Source: Falsirhodobacter halotolerans (lineage in GTDB: Bacteria > Pseudomonadota > Alphaproteobacteria > Rhodobacterales > Rhodobacteraceae). From it: a DNA stretch of 64,000 nt. Position numbers and translations under genes: made by a program. Below are positions 25,175 to 33,531 of this stretch, in pieces (within the stretch, counting starts at the first letter, position 1; every line of letters starts with the position of its first letter). The notes below the pieces were generated by a model. That model worked only from the letters and a program-made list of their open reading frames with translations, had not been told where the DNA came from and made no database searches. The stretch lies in NCBI RefSeq assembly GCF_022899245.1, contig NZ_JALJAZ010000001.1, positions 899,501 to 963,500 of the forward strand, in the 5' to 3' direction.

Positions 25175-26074
25175 TCAGTGCCGGTGTTGGTCGGTCAGCG
25201 CATGGATATGCTCGGCCCCGATCCCGCAGCAGCCGCCGATGATGGTGGCCCCCGCCGCCGCCCAATCGCGGGTCCATCCGCAATAGGCGTGCGGATCGAG
25301 ATCGTCGCGCACATCGCTCACGACATCGTTCGCATCGCCATCCTCGTCCTGCGAGGCGAAGGCGTTGGCATAGACGCCGATCTGCAGATCGGCCCCCAGA
25401 TCGGCCAGCACCTGCCGCGTTACGGCGATGGCGGGGCCCATTACTTCGGGCATGGCGCAGTTGAACAGGATCGCCTGCGCCCCCACCGAATGGGCAAGGC
25501 GCACCGCGTCGGCCACCCGCTCTCCCGACCGCAGAAGCGGTTCGGGCAGGTCCGCCAGCACACCGCCGTCGCGCAGCGTGAAGGAAATCCACAGCGGTTT
25601 GTCGCTGTCGGCCACGGCCGTCGCGGCGGCCTGCGCTTCGGCAAGGCTGGAGGTGGTTTCCGCCAGCCAGAGATCGACCGAGGGGGCAAGGCCGGTCACC
25701 AGAACCGAAAGGTAGTCCTGCGCGGTGTCCGCGCGGAAATGCTCGGGCCGGTAGGAGCCGAAGACCGGCGGCAACGATCCCGCGACACGCGTGCCGGGGG
25801 CCGCATCCGCCGCCTCCCGTGCCAGCCGCCCGGCCAGCGCGGCAAGATCGGCGGCCTGATCGCGAAACCGATCCTCGCCGATGTGATAGGGCACGAGGGC
25901 ATAGCTGTTGGTGGTGATGACCTGCGCGCCCGCCTTGATGAAGCGGGAATGGGCGGCGGTCACCGTTTCGGGGGCCTCCATCAGGGCCAGCGCCGACCAT
26001 TCGGGCTGGCGGAAGGGGGCGCCGCTGCGCTCCAGCTCGCGGCCCATGCCGCCATCAAGGATCGTGATCGCCAT
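25175..26074 (-). CDS. Homocysteine S-methyltransferase-family protein
   Basis: A 299-residue zinc methyltransferase-fold protein. The zinc cysteines are present: one in LFNCAMPEV and the pair in IGGCCGIG near the C-terminus. The N-terminus has ILDGGMGRELE, the family's LDGG.GT-like start, and TNSYALVPYHIG. It should transfer a methyl group from S-methylmethionine, betaine-type or another donor to homocysteine or a related thiol. ATG at 26074 is chosen because the family start motif follows directly. It is divergent from the hydroxyacid dehydrogenase operon, and the spacer between them holds a TetR-type operator candidate. Confidence 0.88.
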   Translation of the reverse strand: MAITILDGGMGRELERSGAPFRQPEWSALALMEAPETVTAAHSRFIKAGAQVITTNSYALVPYHIGEDRFRDQAADLAALAGRLAREAADAAPGTRVAGSLPPVFGSYRPEHFRADTAQDYLSVLVTGLAPSVDLWLAETTSSLAEAQAAATAVADSDKPLWISFTLRDGGVLADLPEPLLRSGERVADAVRLAHSVGAQAILFNCAMPEVMGPAIAVTRQVLADLGADLQIGVYANAFASQDEDGDANDVVSDVRDDLDPHAYCGWTRDWAAAGATIIGGCCGIGAEHIHALTDQHRH

Positions 26075-26181
26075 GTCGTCTTTCCTTCGCACCCGTGACG
26101 CTGTGCCTCGCTCCTATCTGGATGTGTTCCATGCAACAAGGTGGGGGGCCTTCCATATCTGCGACGGTTGACTGGAATTTG

Positions 26182-26200
26182 ATATACAAACGTGCAACAA
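26182..26200 (+). promoter_or_regulatory. TetR-type operator candidate, copy 1
   Basis: A 19-base sequence starting ATATACAAACGT matches the sequence at 29947-29965 at 16 of 19 positions. It sits 30 bases before the hydroxyacid dehydrogenase start in a divergent promoter region. The arms TATAC...GTGCA are an imperfect inverted repeat here. Confidence 0.5.
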
Positions 26201-26229
26201 GGGCGCGACCGACGATTTCAGGAGATGTC

Positions 26230-27180
26230 ATGACCACACCTGTCCATGGGGTGTATCTGAGCGATATGCTGGATCTCGACGCGCTTTACGGCGACGCACT
26301 GGCGGCCTTGGGGCCGGATGTCGTTCTTCATCGGCCCGAGGATGTCCGCGATCCCGACGCGATCCGGTTCGCGATCTGCTGGTTGCCGGGGGCGGGGGCG
26401 TTCGCGCGGTTTCCAGGGATCGAACTGGCCATGTCCATCGGGGCGGGGGTGGATGCCCTGCTGACCCATCCGGGTGTGGGGCCGGACACGCAGATCGCCC
26501 GGGTGCGCGACCCGTATCAGGCGTCGTTGATGGCGGGCTTTGCCGTGCATGAGGTGCTGCACGTCCGGCGCGGGTTCGATGCGATGGCGCGGAACGCGGC
26601 CCGGGCCGAATGGCGGCCCCCCGCGCTGACCTCGCCGGATGCCACCACGATCGCGGTGCTGGGGGACGGCACGATGGGGCGGGCGGTGTCGGTGGCGTTG
26701 CGCCAGCTTGGGTTCGATGTCCGCATCGCCTGCCGCTCGGTCCCGCAGACCCCGGCGGCGGGGTGCCGATATTTCACCGGGCCGGAGGCGGTCGCCCAGG
26801 CGGCCGAAGGCGCGCATGTCCTGATCAACGTGCTTCCCCTGACCGCCGCCACGGAAAACGTGCTGGATGCGGCGCTGTTTGCGCGGCTGGCGCGGGGCGC
26901 GTGGCTGGTCCAGATCGGGCGGGGTGAGCATCTGGTCGAGGCGGATCTGACCGCCGCGCTGGCGGCGGGCTATCTTGCCGGGGCCTCGCTGGACGTGTTC
27001 CGCACCGAACCGCTGCCCGCCGATCACCCGTTCTGGCGCGACGACCGCCTGCGGATCACGCCGCATGTCGCCAGCGATTCCATCCCCGAGGTGGTGGCAC
27101 GGCAAGTGGTGGAAACGGCGCGCGAACTGGCGGAGGGGCGCCCCCTGACCCTTGGCATCGACCGGGCCCGAGGCTATTGA
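26230..27180 (+). CDS. D-2-hydroxyacid dehydrogenase, glyoxylate/hydroxypyruvate reductase A-like
   Basis: A 316-residue cytoplasmic NAD(P)-dependent reductase of 2-oxo acids. The Rossmann motif is VLGDGTMGRAVS (about residues 143-154); the catalytic Arg lies in QIGRGEHLVEADL, the Glu in FRTEPLPADHPFW and the His in ITPHVAS, all in family order. GhrA-like features are the short N-terminal domain and the MSIGAGVDALL stretch. ATG at 26230 has AGGAG upstream. It heads a two-gene unit with the class II aldolase/adducin protein (15-base gap). It may reduce the oxo acid produced by the aminotransferase encoded nearby. Confidence 0.9.
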   Translation: MTTPVHGVYLSDMLDLDALYGDALAALGPDVVLHRPEDVRDPDAIRFAICWLPGAGAFARFPGIELAMSIGAGVDALLTHPGVGPDTQIARVRDPYQASLMAGFAVHEVLHVRRGFDAMARNAARAEWRPPALTSPDATTIAVLGDGTMGRAVSVALRQLGFDVRIACRSVPQTPAAGCRYFTGPEAVAQAAEGAHVLINVLPLTAATENVLDAALFARLARGAWLVQIGRGEHLVEADLTAALAAGYLAGASLDVFRTEPLPADHPFWRDDRLRITPHVASDSIPEVVARQVVETARELAEGRPLTLGIDRARGY

Positions 27181-27194
27181 CGAAGGAGATTTCC

Positions 27195-27941
27195 ATGACC
27201 ACCGACATCAGCGCTGCGGAATGGCAGACGCGCGTGGATCTGGCGGCCTGTTACCGGCTTGCCGCGCATTTCCGCCTGACGGACCTGATCTATACCCATA
27301 TCACCGCCCGCGTGCCGGATGCGGAGGGGCATTTTCTGATCAACCCTTACGGCTTTTCGTGGGAGGAGATCACCGCCTCCTCGCTTGTGAAGATCGACGT
27401 GGAGGGGAACAAGGTCGGCGCGTCGCCGCACAACGTGAACCCGGCGGGCTTTACCATCCATTCGGCCATTCACCGCGCCAATCACGATGCGGCCTGGATC
27501 ATGCACACCCATTCGCGCGCCGGGGTGGCCGTCGCCACGACCGAGGAGGGCCTGCTGCCGCTGAACCAGATTGCGCTGCAGTTCCATGATCGCGTCTCCT
27601 ATCACGATTACGAGGGGATCGCGCTGGATCTGTCCGAACGTGACCGGATCGTGGCCAGCCTGGGGGACAATCCGGTTCTGGTGCTGCGCAACCACGGGCT
27701 TCTGACCACGGGGGCCACGGCGGCGCAGATGTTCAACACCATGTTCTATCTGGAACGGGCGTGCGAGATTCAGGTGGCGACGCTGTCGATGGGCCAGCCG
27801 TTGCGGGCCGTGCCGAAGGACGTGGCCCGCCATGTCGCCAACCAATATGCCGGCAGCATGGGCGAGGATGACGATGTGGCGCTGGAATGGGCGGCGCATC
27901 TGCGGCTGCTGGACCGGATCGCCCCCGATTACCGGGAATAA
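27195..27941 (+). CDS. Class II aldolase/adducin-family protein
   Basis: A 248-residue protein of the aldolase II/adducin fold. Two of the FucA zinc histidines are present (His104 and His106 in IMHTHSRAG) and a third in RNHGLLTTG. The catalytic Glu found in FucA enzymes (SSEW) is not seen; the equivalent segment reads NPAGFTIHSAIH, as in adducin-like members. Thus simple FucA-type aldol cleavage is doubtful. ATG at 27195 has GAAGGAG upstream. It is cotranscribed with the 2-hydroxyacid dehydrogenase. Decarboxylase or lyase roles on hydroxy-oxo acids are alternatives. Confidence 0.88.
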   Translation: MTTDISAAEWQTRVDLAACYRLAAHFRLTDLIYTHITARVPDAEGHFLINPYGFSWEEITASSLVKIDVEGNKVGASPHNVNPAGFTIHSAIHRANHDAAWIMHTHSRAGVAVATTEEGLLPLNQIALQFHDRVSYHDYEGIALDLSERDRIVASLGDNPVLVLRNHGLLTTGATAAQMFNTMFYLERACEIQVATLSMGQPLRAVPKDVARHVANQYAGSMGEDDDVALEWAAHLRLLDRIAPDYRE

Positions 27942-27947
27942 GGCGTG

Positions 27948-27970
27948 GGTGGCCGCCCAAGGCGGCCACC
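27948..27970. terminator. Bidirectional terminator-type hairpin
   Basis: GGTGGCCGCC (27948-27957), loop CAA, GGCGGCCACC (27961-27970): a perfect 10-bp stem between convergent stops at 27941 and 27975. It should serve both transcripts, although no T-run is present. Confidence 0.6.
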
Positions 27971-27974
27971 GACA

Positions 27975-29174
27975 TCAGGCGTGTTCGGGGGTGTTCTGGC
28001 GGGCAAGGCGCGACGCCAGGGCGGCCATCCGGCCAAGCGCGTCGCCCAGCACGTCATCGGGCACGGTCAGGGCCACGCGGATCAGATGCCCGGCCCGGCT
28101 GCCGAAGGCCGAGCCCGGCATGATGGCGACGTTCTCCTCCTTCAGAAGACGCCAGCCGAACGCCTCGCCATCCAGACCTGTGGCGGACACGTCCACCATC
28201 ATGAACATGCCGCCCTGCGGCAGGCAGGCCGAAAGGGCGGGGGTGGCGGCCACGATCCCGTGGGCCAGCCGCGCCCGGCGGCCAAGGGCGGTGCGCAGCC
28301 GCTCCGACGTGTCGTAATCCCCAAGAAGCGCCGCCTCGGTCATGTCGGCGATGAAGGGCTGGTTGCCGAACAGCATGGTTTCCGAAATCGGAAGAAGCCG
28401 CTCCATGAACGGCGCGGGCCCGATCGCCCAGCCGCTGCGGAAGCCCGTCGCGGCATGGCTTTTGGAGATGGAGGAGACGACGATCGTCCGCTCCCGCAGC
28501 TCTGCCATTTCAAGCGGAGAGACGAATTCCCCGGCGAAGATGAGGGACTCATACACCTCGTCGCAGACGATCCACAAATCGTGCTCGATCGCGACCTGCC
28601 CGATGGTCCGCATGGTGGCGCGGTCGATCACCGCCCCCGTGGGGTTGTGCGGGGTGTTCAGCAGCAGAACGCGGCTTTCGGGGGTGACGGCGGCGCGCAG
28701 GTCGTCGGGATCGAGCACGAAGTCACGCTCCATCCGCAGGGGGACGGGTTGCACGTGGGCGCCGGTGGTGCGGACCACGCCGTCATAGGTGGCGTAGTAG
28801 GGGTCGCCGATCAGCACGCCGTCGCCCTTGTCGGTCAGGGCCAGTATGACCGCGAACAGCGCGGTCTGGGTTCCGGGAAAACACAGCACGTTCGAAGGCC
28901 CGATGCCCGGCATCCGCGGGGCATAGGTTTGGCACAACGCCGTCACCAGCCCGGTTTCCCCCCGCCCGTTGGAATAGCGGGTGCGCCCGCCGCGCATCGC
29001 GTCGGCACAGATGTCCACAAGGCCCGGATCGGGGGTGATGTCCGGCTCGCCCACGGTAAGGGCGATGATCGCCTCCCCCCTGGCCGTGCGGTCGCGGGCG
29101 GCGTTGTGAATGGCCCATTTGTCGCCGCCCAGATCCTTCAGGCGGTCGGTGATCGGTGCAAATCGCATGGTCAT
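27975..29174 (-). CDS. PLP-dependent aminotransferase, class I/II
   Basis: A 399-residue fold-type I aminotransferase. The cofactor-binding set is complete: NTPHNPTG (Asn), WIVCDEVYE (Asp and Tyr), SSISKSHAATGFRSGW (Schiff-base Lys238 and phosphate-binding Arg), and LIRVALT with the C-terminal carboxylate-binding Arg. It should convert an amino acid to the 2-oxo acid. It is directly downstream of the TetR gene on the same strand (9-base gap) and so belongs to the autoregulated unit. Its substrate may be the amino acid freed by the M20 hydrolase encoded divergently. Confidence 0.92.
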   Translation of the reverse strand: MTMRFAPITDRLKDLGGDKWAIHNAARDRTARGEAIIALTVGEPDITPDPGLVDICADAMRGGRTRYSNGRGETGLVTALCQTYAPRMPGIGPSNVLCFPGTQTALFAVILALTDKGDGVLIGDPYYATYDGVVRTTGAHVQPVPLRMERDFVLDPDDLRAAVTPESRVLLLNTPHNPTGAVIDRATMRTIGQVAIEHDLWIVCDEVYESLIFAGEFVSPLEMAELRERTIVVSSISKSHAATGFRSGWAIGPAPFMERLLPISETMLFGNQPFIADMTEAALLGDYDTSERLRTALGRRARLAHGIVAATPALSACLPQGGMFMMVDVSATGLDGEAFGWRLLKEENVAIMPGSAFGSRAGHLIRVALTVPDDVLGDALGRMAALASRLARQNTPEHA

Positions 29175-29183
29175 GTCCTTTCG

Positions 29184-29831
29184 TCAGCGCGTCAGGTGGC
29201 GCGTCAGGGTGGTGTCGGGCAGGCGCAGCAGACCTTCGGCGGCCGTCAGCGCGATGGTGGGCAGGCGCGCGGCGTCGTAAAGGCCGTGCCCCAGGGATCC
29301 CTCCAGCCACAGCCCGTCGATCAGGCCGTTCAACGCGATGGCCAGCCCTTGGCAGGTGGCGGGGTCGGCGGGGCGGTCGTGGGCGGTCAGTACTGGATGG
29401 ATGAGCGCCTCCAGCACCTGCAGAAACTCGCGATAACTCTCGCGGTGGATTTCGGCATACCGGACATCGTCGCGGATATGGCCGATGAACGTGGCCCAGA
29501 GCGAGACGTTGCGCACCGACAGGTTCGGGCGCGTCAGGTTGGCGGCGATGAAACGGGCCAGCGCCTGTTCGGGCGTGTCCGAGGCGCCTTGCGCCGCATC
29601 GGCCGCCCGCCCGGTCAGACGCCCCATCAGATGGGCATAGGACGCCCCCACCATATCGTCCTTGGACTGGAAATAATGGCGGATAAGCCCGGCGGACACG
29701 CCGGCCCGTTCGGCGATCCGCCGCACGCTCGCCCCCCCCATGCCGTCTTCGGCCAGACAATCCAGCGTCGCATCCAGCAGGGCGTTGCGCCGGACATCCT
29801 CCCCAAGCCGTTGATAGCTGCGACGGGTCAT
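29184..29831 (-). CDS. TetR-family transcriptional regulator (BetI-like)
   Basis: A 215-residue regulator. The N-terminal helix-turn-helix is GMGGASVRRIAERAGVSAGLIRHYFQSKDDM at about residues 30-60 and is close to the BetI type (GLIRHYF). The remaining helical domain binds the effector. ATG at 29831 begins just ahead of the HTH. It is divergent from the M20/ABC operon and cotranscribed with the aminotransferase. Two operator-like copies (26182-26200 and 29947-29965) suggest it governs four transcripts: its own, the M20/importer operon, the hydroxyacid dehydrogenase pair and perhaps the methyltransferase gene. Confidence 0.9.
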   Translation of the reverse strand: MTRRSYQRLGEDVRRNALLDATLDCLAEDGMGGASVRRIAERAGVSAGLIRHYFQSKDDMVGASYAHLMGRLTGRAADAAQGASDTPEQALARFIAANLTRPNLSVRNVSLWATFIGHIRDDVRYAEIHRESYREFLQVLEALIHPVLTAHDRPADPATCQGLAIALNGLIDGLWLEGSLGHGLYDAARLPTIALTAAEGLLRLPDTTLTRHLTR

Positions 29832-29946
29832 GGTGTGCCTTTCACATGCTGCTTGAATTTCCGGCAAGAGCGGGCTTAATCGCGCCGTTCGGAAGGGTAA
29901 GTCCGTCCCGTGGCGGTTTTTCCCTTTCATATCCGTGGTCGTTTTA

Positions 29947-29965
29947 ATATACAATCGTATAACAA
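29947..29965 (+). promoter_or_regulatory. TetR-type operator candidate, copy 2
   Basis: TATAC-AATC-GTATA (29948-29961) is a perfect 5-bp-arm inverted repeat within a 19-base sequence matching 26182-26200 at 16 positions. It lies between the divergent TetR gene and the M20 amidohydrolase gene. Confidence 0.6.
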
Positions 29966-30042
29966 CACGAAATATCAGCGGCACGCCAACCCGGTTTCCG
30001 GGGTGCGGTGCCGCATGTTGACCCATCTGGGAAAGGAAACGC

Positions 30043-31230
30043 ATGTCCACCCTCGCCAATGATCCGGCCCCCCGCATCGACGCCCTCGTGCGCCAGGTGG
30101 AGGAGCGGATCGTCGCCTTGCGGCGCGACATCCACGCCCATCCCGAAACCGGCTTCGACACCGTGCGGACGGCCGGGCTCGTGGCCGACGAACTGCGCGG
30201 CATGGGGATCGAACCGGTGACGGGGGTGGGCCGGACCGGCGTCGTGGCCGAGATCGAGGGGAGCGGGCCGGGGCCCTGCCTGATCCTGCGCGCCGACATG
30301 GACGCCCTGCCCATTCACGAGATGACGGGCCTGCCCTATGCCTCCACCGTTCCGGGCAAGATGCATGCCTGCGGGCACGACCTGCACACGGCGGCGCTTC
30401 TGGGGGCGGCCTCGGCGCTGAAGGAACTGGCCCCCACGCTGCGCGGCAAGGTGCGGCTGGTGTTCCAGCCCGCCGAGGAAACGCAGGAAAGCGGCGCGGC
30501 GGCAATGGTGGCCGATGGGGCCGCCGACGGGGCGGACATGGCGATCGCCTTTCACAACCGCCCGGAACTGGAGGCGGGCCGCATTCTGCTGACGCGCGGC
30601 GCCTCCACCGCATCGAGCGACGAATTCAAGGTGGTGATCCGGGGCGTGTCGGGACACGCGGCGCGGCCCCACGCGGCGGTGGACCCGATCGTGGGCGCGG
30701 CCCATGTCATCACCCAGCTTCAGACCGTCATCTCGCGCGAGATGGACCCCGCGATGTCCGCCGTGCTGACCATCGGCCATATCGAGGGCGGGCAGACCCA
30801 GAACATCATTCCCGACACCTGCATGTTCGAGGGCACGGCCCGCTGCCGCTCGCCCGAGACGCGGGACCGGGTGGAGGCGTCGTTCCGCCGCATCTGTGCG
30901 GGGGCGGCCGCCGCGATGAACCTGCAGGCCGAGGTGGACTATATCCGCGGCGTGCCGCCGTTGATGAACGACGACAAACTGGTGGACACCGCCAACGACG
31001 CGCTGTCGGCCCAGTTCGGCGCACCCGCGCTGGTGGAACAGGGCGAGAGTTTCGGGGCGGAGGATTTCTCCTATTTCTCCGAACGGATGCCGTCGATCCA
31101 GATCAATGTCGGATCACGTGTTGCAGGGCGCGACGACCGCGTTCACAACTCCGACTATCAGCCCGACGAATCCTGCATCGCGACCAGCGCGATCGCCCTG
31201 ACGCGCATGGCTGTGACCCTGCTGGCCTGA
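30043..31230 (+). CDS. M20-family amidohydrolase (hippurate hydrolase/N-acyl amino acid amidase-like)
   Basis: A 395-residue metallo-amidohydrolase that should release an amino acid from an N-acyl or N-carbamoyl conjugate in the cytoplasm. Metal ligands are recognisable: Cys110 and His112 in MHACGHDLHTA, Glu in QPAEETQES, His in IAFHNR and a late His in VHNSDYQPD. The dimerisation domain (about 185-300) starts near FKVVIRGVSGHAARPH. ATG at 30043 has GGAAAGGAAA upstream. It leads the importer operon, so the imported ligand of that ABC system is probably its substrate. Confidence 0.92.
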   Translation: MSTLANDPAPRIDALVRQVEERIVALRRDIHAHPETGFDTVRTAGLVADELRGMGIEPVTGVGRTGVVAEIEGSGPGPCLILRADMDALPIHEMTGLPYASTVPGKMHACGHDLHTAALLGAASALKELAPTLRGKVRLVFQPAEETQESGAAAMVADGAADGADMAIAFHNRPELEAGRILLTRGASTASSDEFKVVIRGVSGHAARPHAAVDPIVGAAHVITQLQTVISREMDPAMSAVLTIGHIEGGQTQNIIPDTCMFEGTARCRSPETRDRVEASFRRICAGAAAAMNLQAEVDYIRGVPPLMNDDKLVDTANDALSAQFGAPALVEQGESFGAEDFSYFSERMPSIQINVGSRVAGRDDRVHNSDYQPDESCIATSAIALTRMAVTLLA

Positions 31231-31262
31231 GGCCGATGACCCATAAGACGAGGATAAGATAC

Positions 31263-32123
31263 ATGACCACCCTTCGCCGCGCCGCGTTGCGCGCCACCAT
31301 CGCCGCCACGGCCCTTTTCGCCGGTGTTCAGGGCGCCTTTGCCGACCTGTCCGACCGCACGGTGGTTTTCGCCACCGAAGGGACGTTCCCCCCGTCCAAC
31401 ATGACGCGGCCGAACGGCGAACTCTATGGGTTCGAGATCGACCTCGTGAACGAGATCGCCGCGCGCGCGGGCTTTGACGTGCAGTTCATCGCGCAGGCTT
31501 GGGACGGCATGATCCAGGGTCTGGTCGACGGCAAATACAACGCGGTCGTCGATGGGGTCAGCATCACGCCCGCCCGGCAGGAGGTGGTGGACTTCTCGCT
31601 GAACTACACCACAGGCGGATCGACCTTTGTCGTGATGAACGAAAGCGGGCTGGTTCTGCCGCAGCAGGGAGAGATGGCGGATCTGGATGATGAAGCCGCC
31701 ATCAACGCCACCACCGACGCCGTGGCCGAAGTTCTGAAGGGCAAGACGGTCGGTGTTCAGCAGGCCACGATCCAGTCGGCCTTCCTTGAGGAGTTTCTGG
31801 TCGGGCGTGGCGTGGATGTCCGCACCTATCCCAACGGGCCGGACGTGTATCAGGACCTGCTGACCGGGCGTTTGGATGCGGGCATCGCCTCGGTCACCAA
31901 CGTGCCGGCCTTTCTGGAGCGGAACGAAGGCGTCGCGATGGCGACCGGGCCGATCTTTGCCGGGGGCGTGATGGGCAACGGGTCCGGCGTGGCGATCCGC
32001 AAGGGCGATACGGAACTGAAAGAGGGCATCGATGCCGCGCTGCGCGACATGGTGGCCGACGGCACGCTGAAGGACCTTTCGGAAAAGTGGTTCGGTCTGA
32101 ACGTCACTCCGACGGAATACTGA
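31263..32123 (+). CDS. Amino-acid ABC transporter substrate-binding protein
   Basis: A 286-residue SBP_bac_3 protein with a signal peptide ending near GAFAD (about residue 32). Ligand-site segments are visible: VVFATEGTFPPSNMTRPNGE, YGFEIDLVNEIAARAG, AQAWDGMIQGLVDGKYNAVV and GKTVGVQQATIQ. ATG at 31263 is preceded by GAGGAT. It follows the M20 gene by 32 bases and precedes two permeases and an ATPase, making a complete importer. It belongs with octopine/lysine-arginine-ornithine type binders; the actual ligand is likely a modified or N-acylated amino acid. Confidence 0.9.
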   Translation: MTTLRRAALRATIAATALFAGVQGAFADLSDRTVVFATEGTFPPSNMTRPNGELYGFEIDLVNEIAARAGFDVQFIAQAWDGMIQGLVDGKYNAVVDGVSITPARQEVVDFSLNYTTGGSTFVVMNESGLVLPQQGEMADLDDEAAINATTDAVAEVLKGKTVGVQQATIQSAFLEEFLVGRGVDVRTYPNGPDVYQDLLTGRLDAGIASVTNVPAFLERNEGVAMATGPIFAGGVMGNGSGVAIRKGDTELKEGIDAALRDMVADGTLKDLSEKWFGLNVTPTEY

Positions 32124-32130
32124 GCACGTG

Positions 32131-32850
32131 ATGGCGGGGGATCTTGGCCTTCTGGGCTTCGGGCCGGACGGATGGGGCATGGCGCTGTTTCGCGCCGGCT
32201 GCATGACGCTGGCGGTCTCGGTGCTGGCATTCCTGTGCGGCACCGTTCTGGGCACGATCACGGTCTGGGGGCGGGTGTCGGGCAATGCCTTCGCGCGCCG
32301 TCTGGCCGAGGTGTATGTCGTGGTGCTGCGTGGGGTGCCGGATATCCTCGTCATCTATCTTTTCTATTTCGGCGGGCGTCAGGTGGTGGCCGCTGTGGGG
32401 AGCACGCTGGGCTTTGAGGGCCCATTCGACATCAGCGGCTTTGTCGCGGGAATGCTGGCGATCGGCCTGATTTCGGGCGCGACCCAGTCCGAGGTTCTGC
32501 GCGGCGCCTATCAGGCCGTGCCCAGGGGCACGATCGAGGCGGGGCGCGTGGTGGGCATGACCCGCTGGCTGATCTTCCGCCGCATCACCGCCCCGCAGGC
32601 CTTGGTCACCGCCATTCCCGGCATGGGCAACCAGTGGCAGTCCGTCATCAAGGAATCCGCGCTGGTTTCCGTGACGGGGCTGGTGGAAACCATGCGTCAG
32701 GTCTCCATCGCGGCGGGCACCACGCAGGAGCATTTCCTGTTCTATGCCGCCGGGGCCGGCATCTATCTGATCATCACCACCCTGTCGGATCAGGTGTTCC
32801 GCCTGGTCGAACGGCGCAGTCTGGCCGGTTACGCGCCGGAGGGCCGCTGA
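32131..32850 (+). CDS. Amino-acid ABC transporter permease (HisQ-like)
   Basis: A 239-residue inner-membrane permease with about five helices. RGVPDILVIYLFYFGG is the family's RG.P..V..F element and EAGRVVGMTRWLIFRRITAP the EAA loop. Its conserved insert in the middle resembles HisQ/OccQ. Start is ATG 32131 (or GTG 32128), eight bases after the binding-protein stop. Confidence 0.9.
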   Translation: MAGDLGLLGFGPDGWGMALFRAGCMTLAVSVLAFLCGTVLGTITVWGRVSGNAFARRLAEVYVVVLRGVPDILVIYLFYFGGRQVVAAVGSTLGFEGPFDISGFVAGMLAIGLISGATQSEVLRGAYQAVPRGTIEAGRVVGMTRWLIFRRITAPQALVTAIPGMGNQWQSVIKESALVSVTGLVETMRQVSIAAGTTQEHFLFYAAGAGIYLIITTLSDQVFRLVERRSLAGYAPEGR

Positions 32851-33531
32851 ATGGACATGATCTTTCTGCGCGACACGGTGCTGATGCTTCTGACCGGGCT
32901 GCCGCTGACCCTGAACCTTGCGGTGTTCGGCCTTCTGGGCGGGGCGATCCTTGCCTTGATCCTGAACCTGATGCGGACCACGCGGGTCGGCAACGCGGTG
33001 GCGTCCACCTATGTCTTCTTCTTTCGCGGAACGCCGCTCCTGGTCCTGATCTTCATGATCTATTACGGGCTGGCCACGTTCGCGACCATTCGCGGCAGCT
33101 TCCTGTGGCCCTTTCTGCGCGAACCGTATTGGTGCGGGCTGCTGGCGCTGGTGCTGAACGACGCGGCCTATACGTCGGAAATCCTGAAAGGGGGGCTGCG
33201 CGCCGTTCCCAAGGGCGCGGTCGAGGCCGCGCGCGTCAGCGGCATGGGGCGCATCGCCGTCTTCCGCCGCGTGGTGCTGCCCATCGCCATCCGTCAGGCG
33301 CTGCCCGCCTATTCGAACGAGGTGATCTCCATACTGAAATCGACCGCGCTGGTCAGCACCATCACCCTGATGGACATGACCGGCATCGCCCGTGAGGCGG
33401 TAGCCGAAAGCTGGCGGGCGATCGAGATCTTCCTGTGCGCCGCCGCGATCTATCTTGTGCTGTCGCTGATCGTGACGCGCGCGACGATCTGGCTGGAACG
33501 GCGCCTCTCCCCCTGGCAATTCGGAGCATGA
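32851..33531 (+). CDS. Amino-acid ABC transporter permease (HisM-like)
   Basis: A 226-residue inner-membrane permease that begins directly at the stop of its partner. FFRGTPLLVLIFMIYYGL and EAARVSGMGRIAVFRRVVLP are the expected signatures. With the preceding product it forms the heterodimeric channel. Its end overlaps the ATPase start (ATGA). Confidence 0.92.
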   Translation: MDMIFLRDTVLMLLTGLPLTLNLAVFGLLGGAILALILNLMRTTRVGNAVASTYVFFFRGTPLLVLIFMIYYGLATFATIRGSFLWPFLREPYWCGLLALVLNDAAYTSEILKGGLRAVPKGAVEAARVSGMGRIAVFRRVVLPIAIRQALPAYSNEVISILKSTALVSTITLMDMTGIAREAVAESWRAIEIFLCAAAIYLVLSLIVTRATIWLERRLSPWQFGA

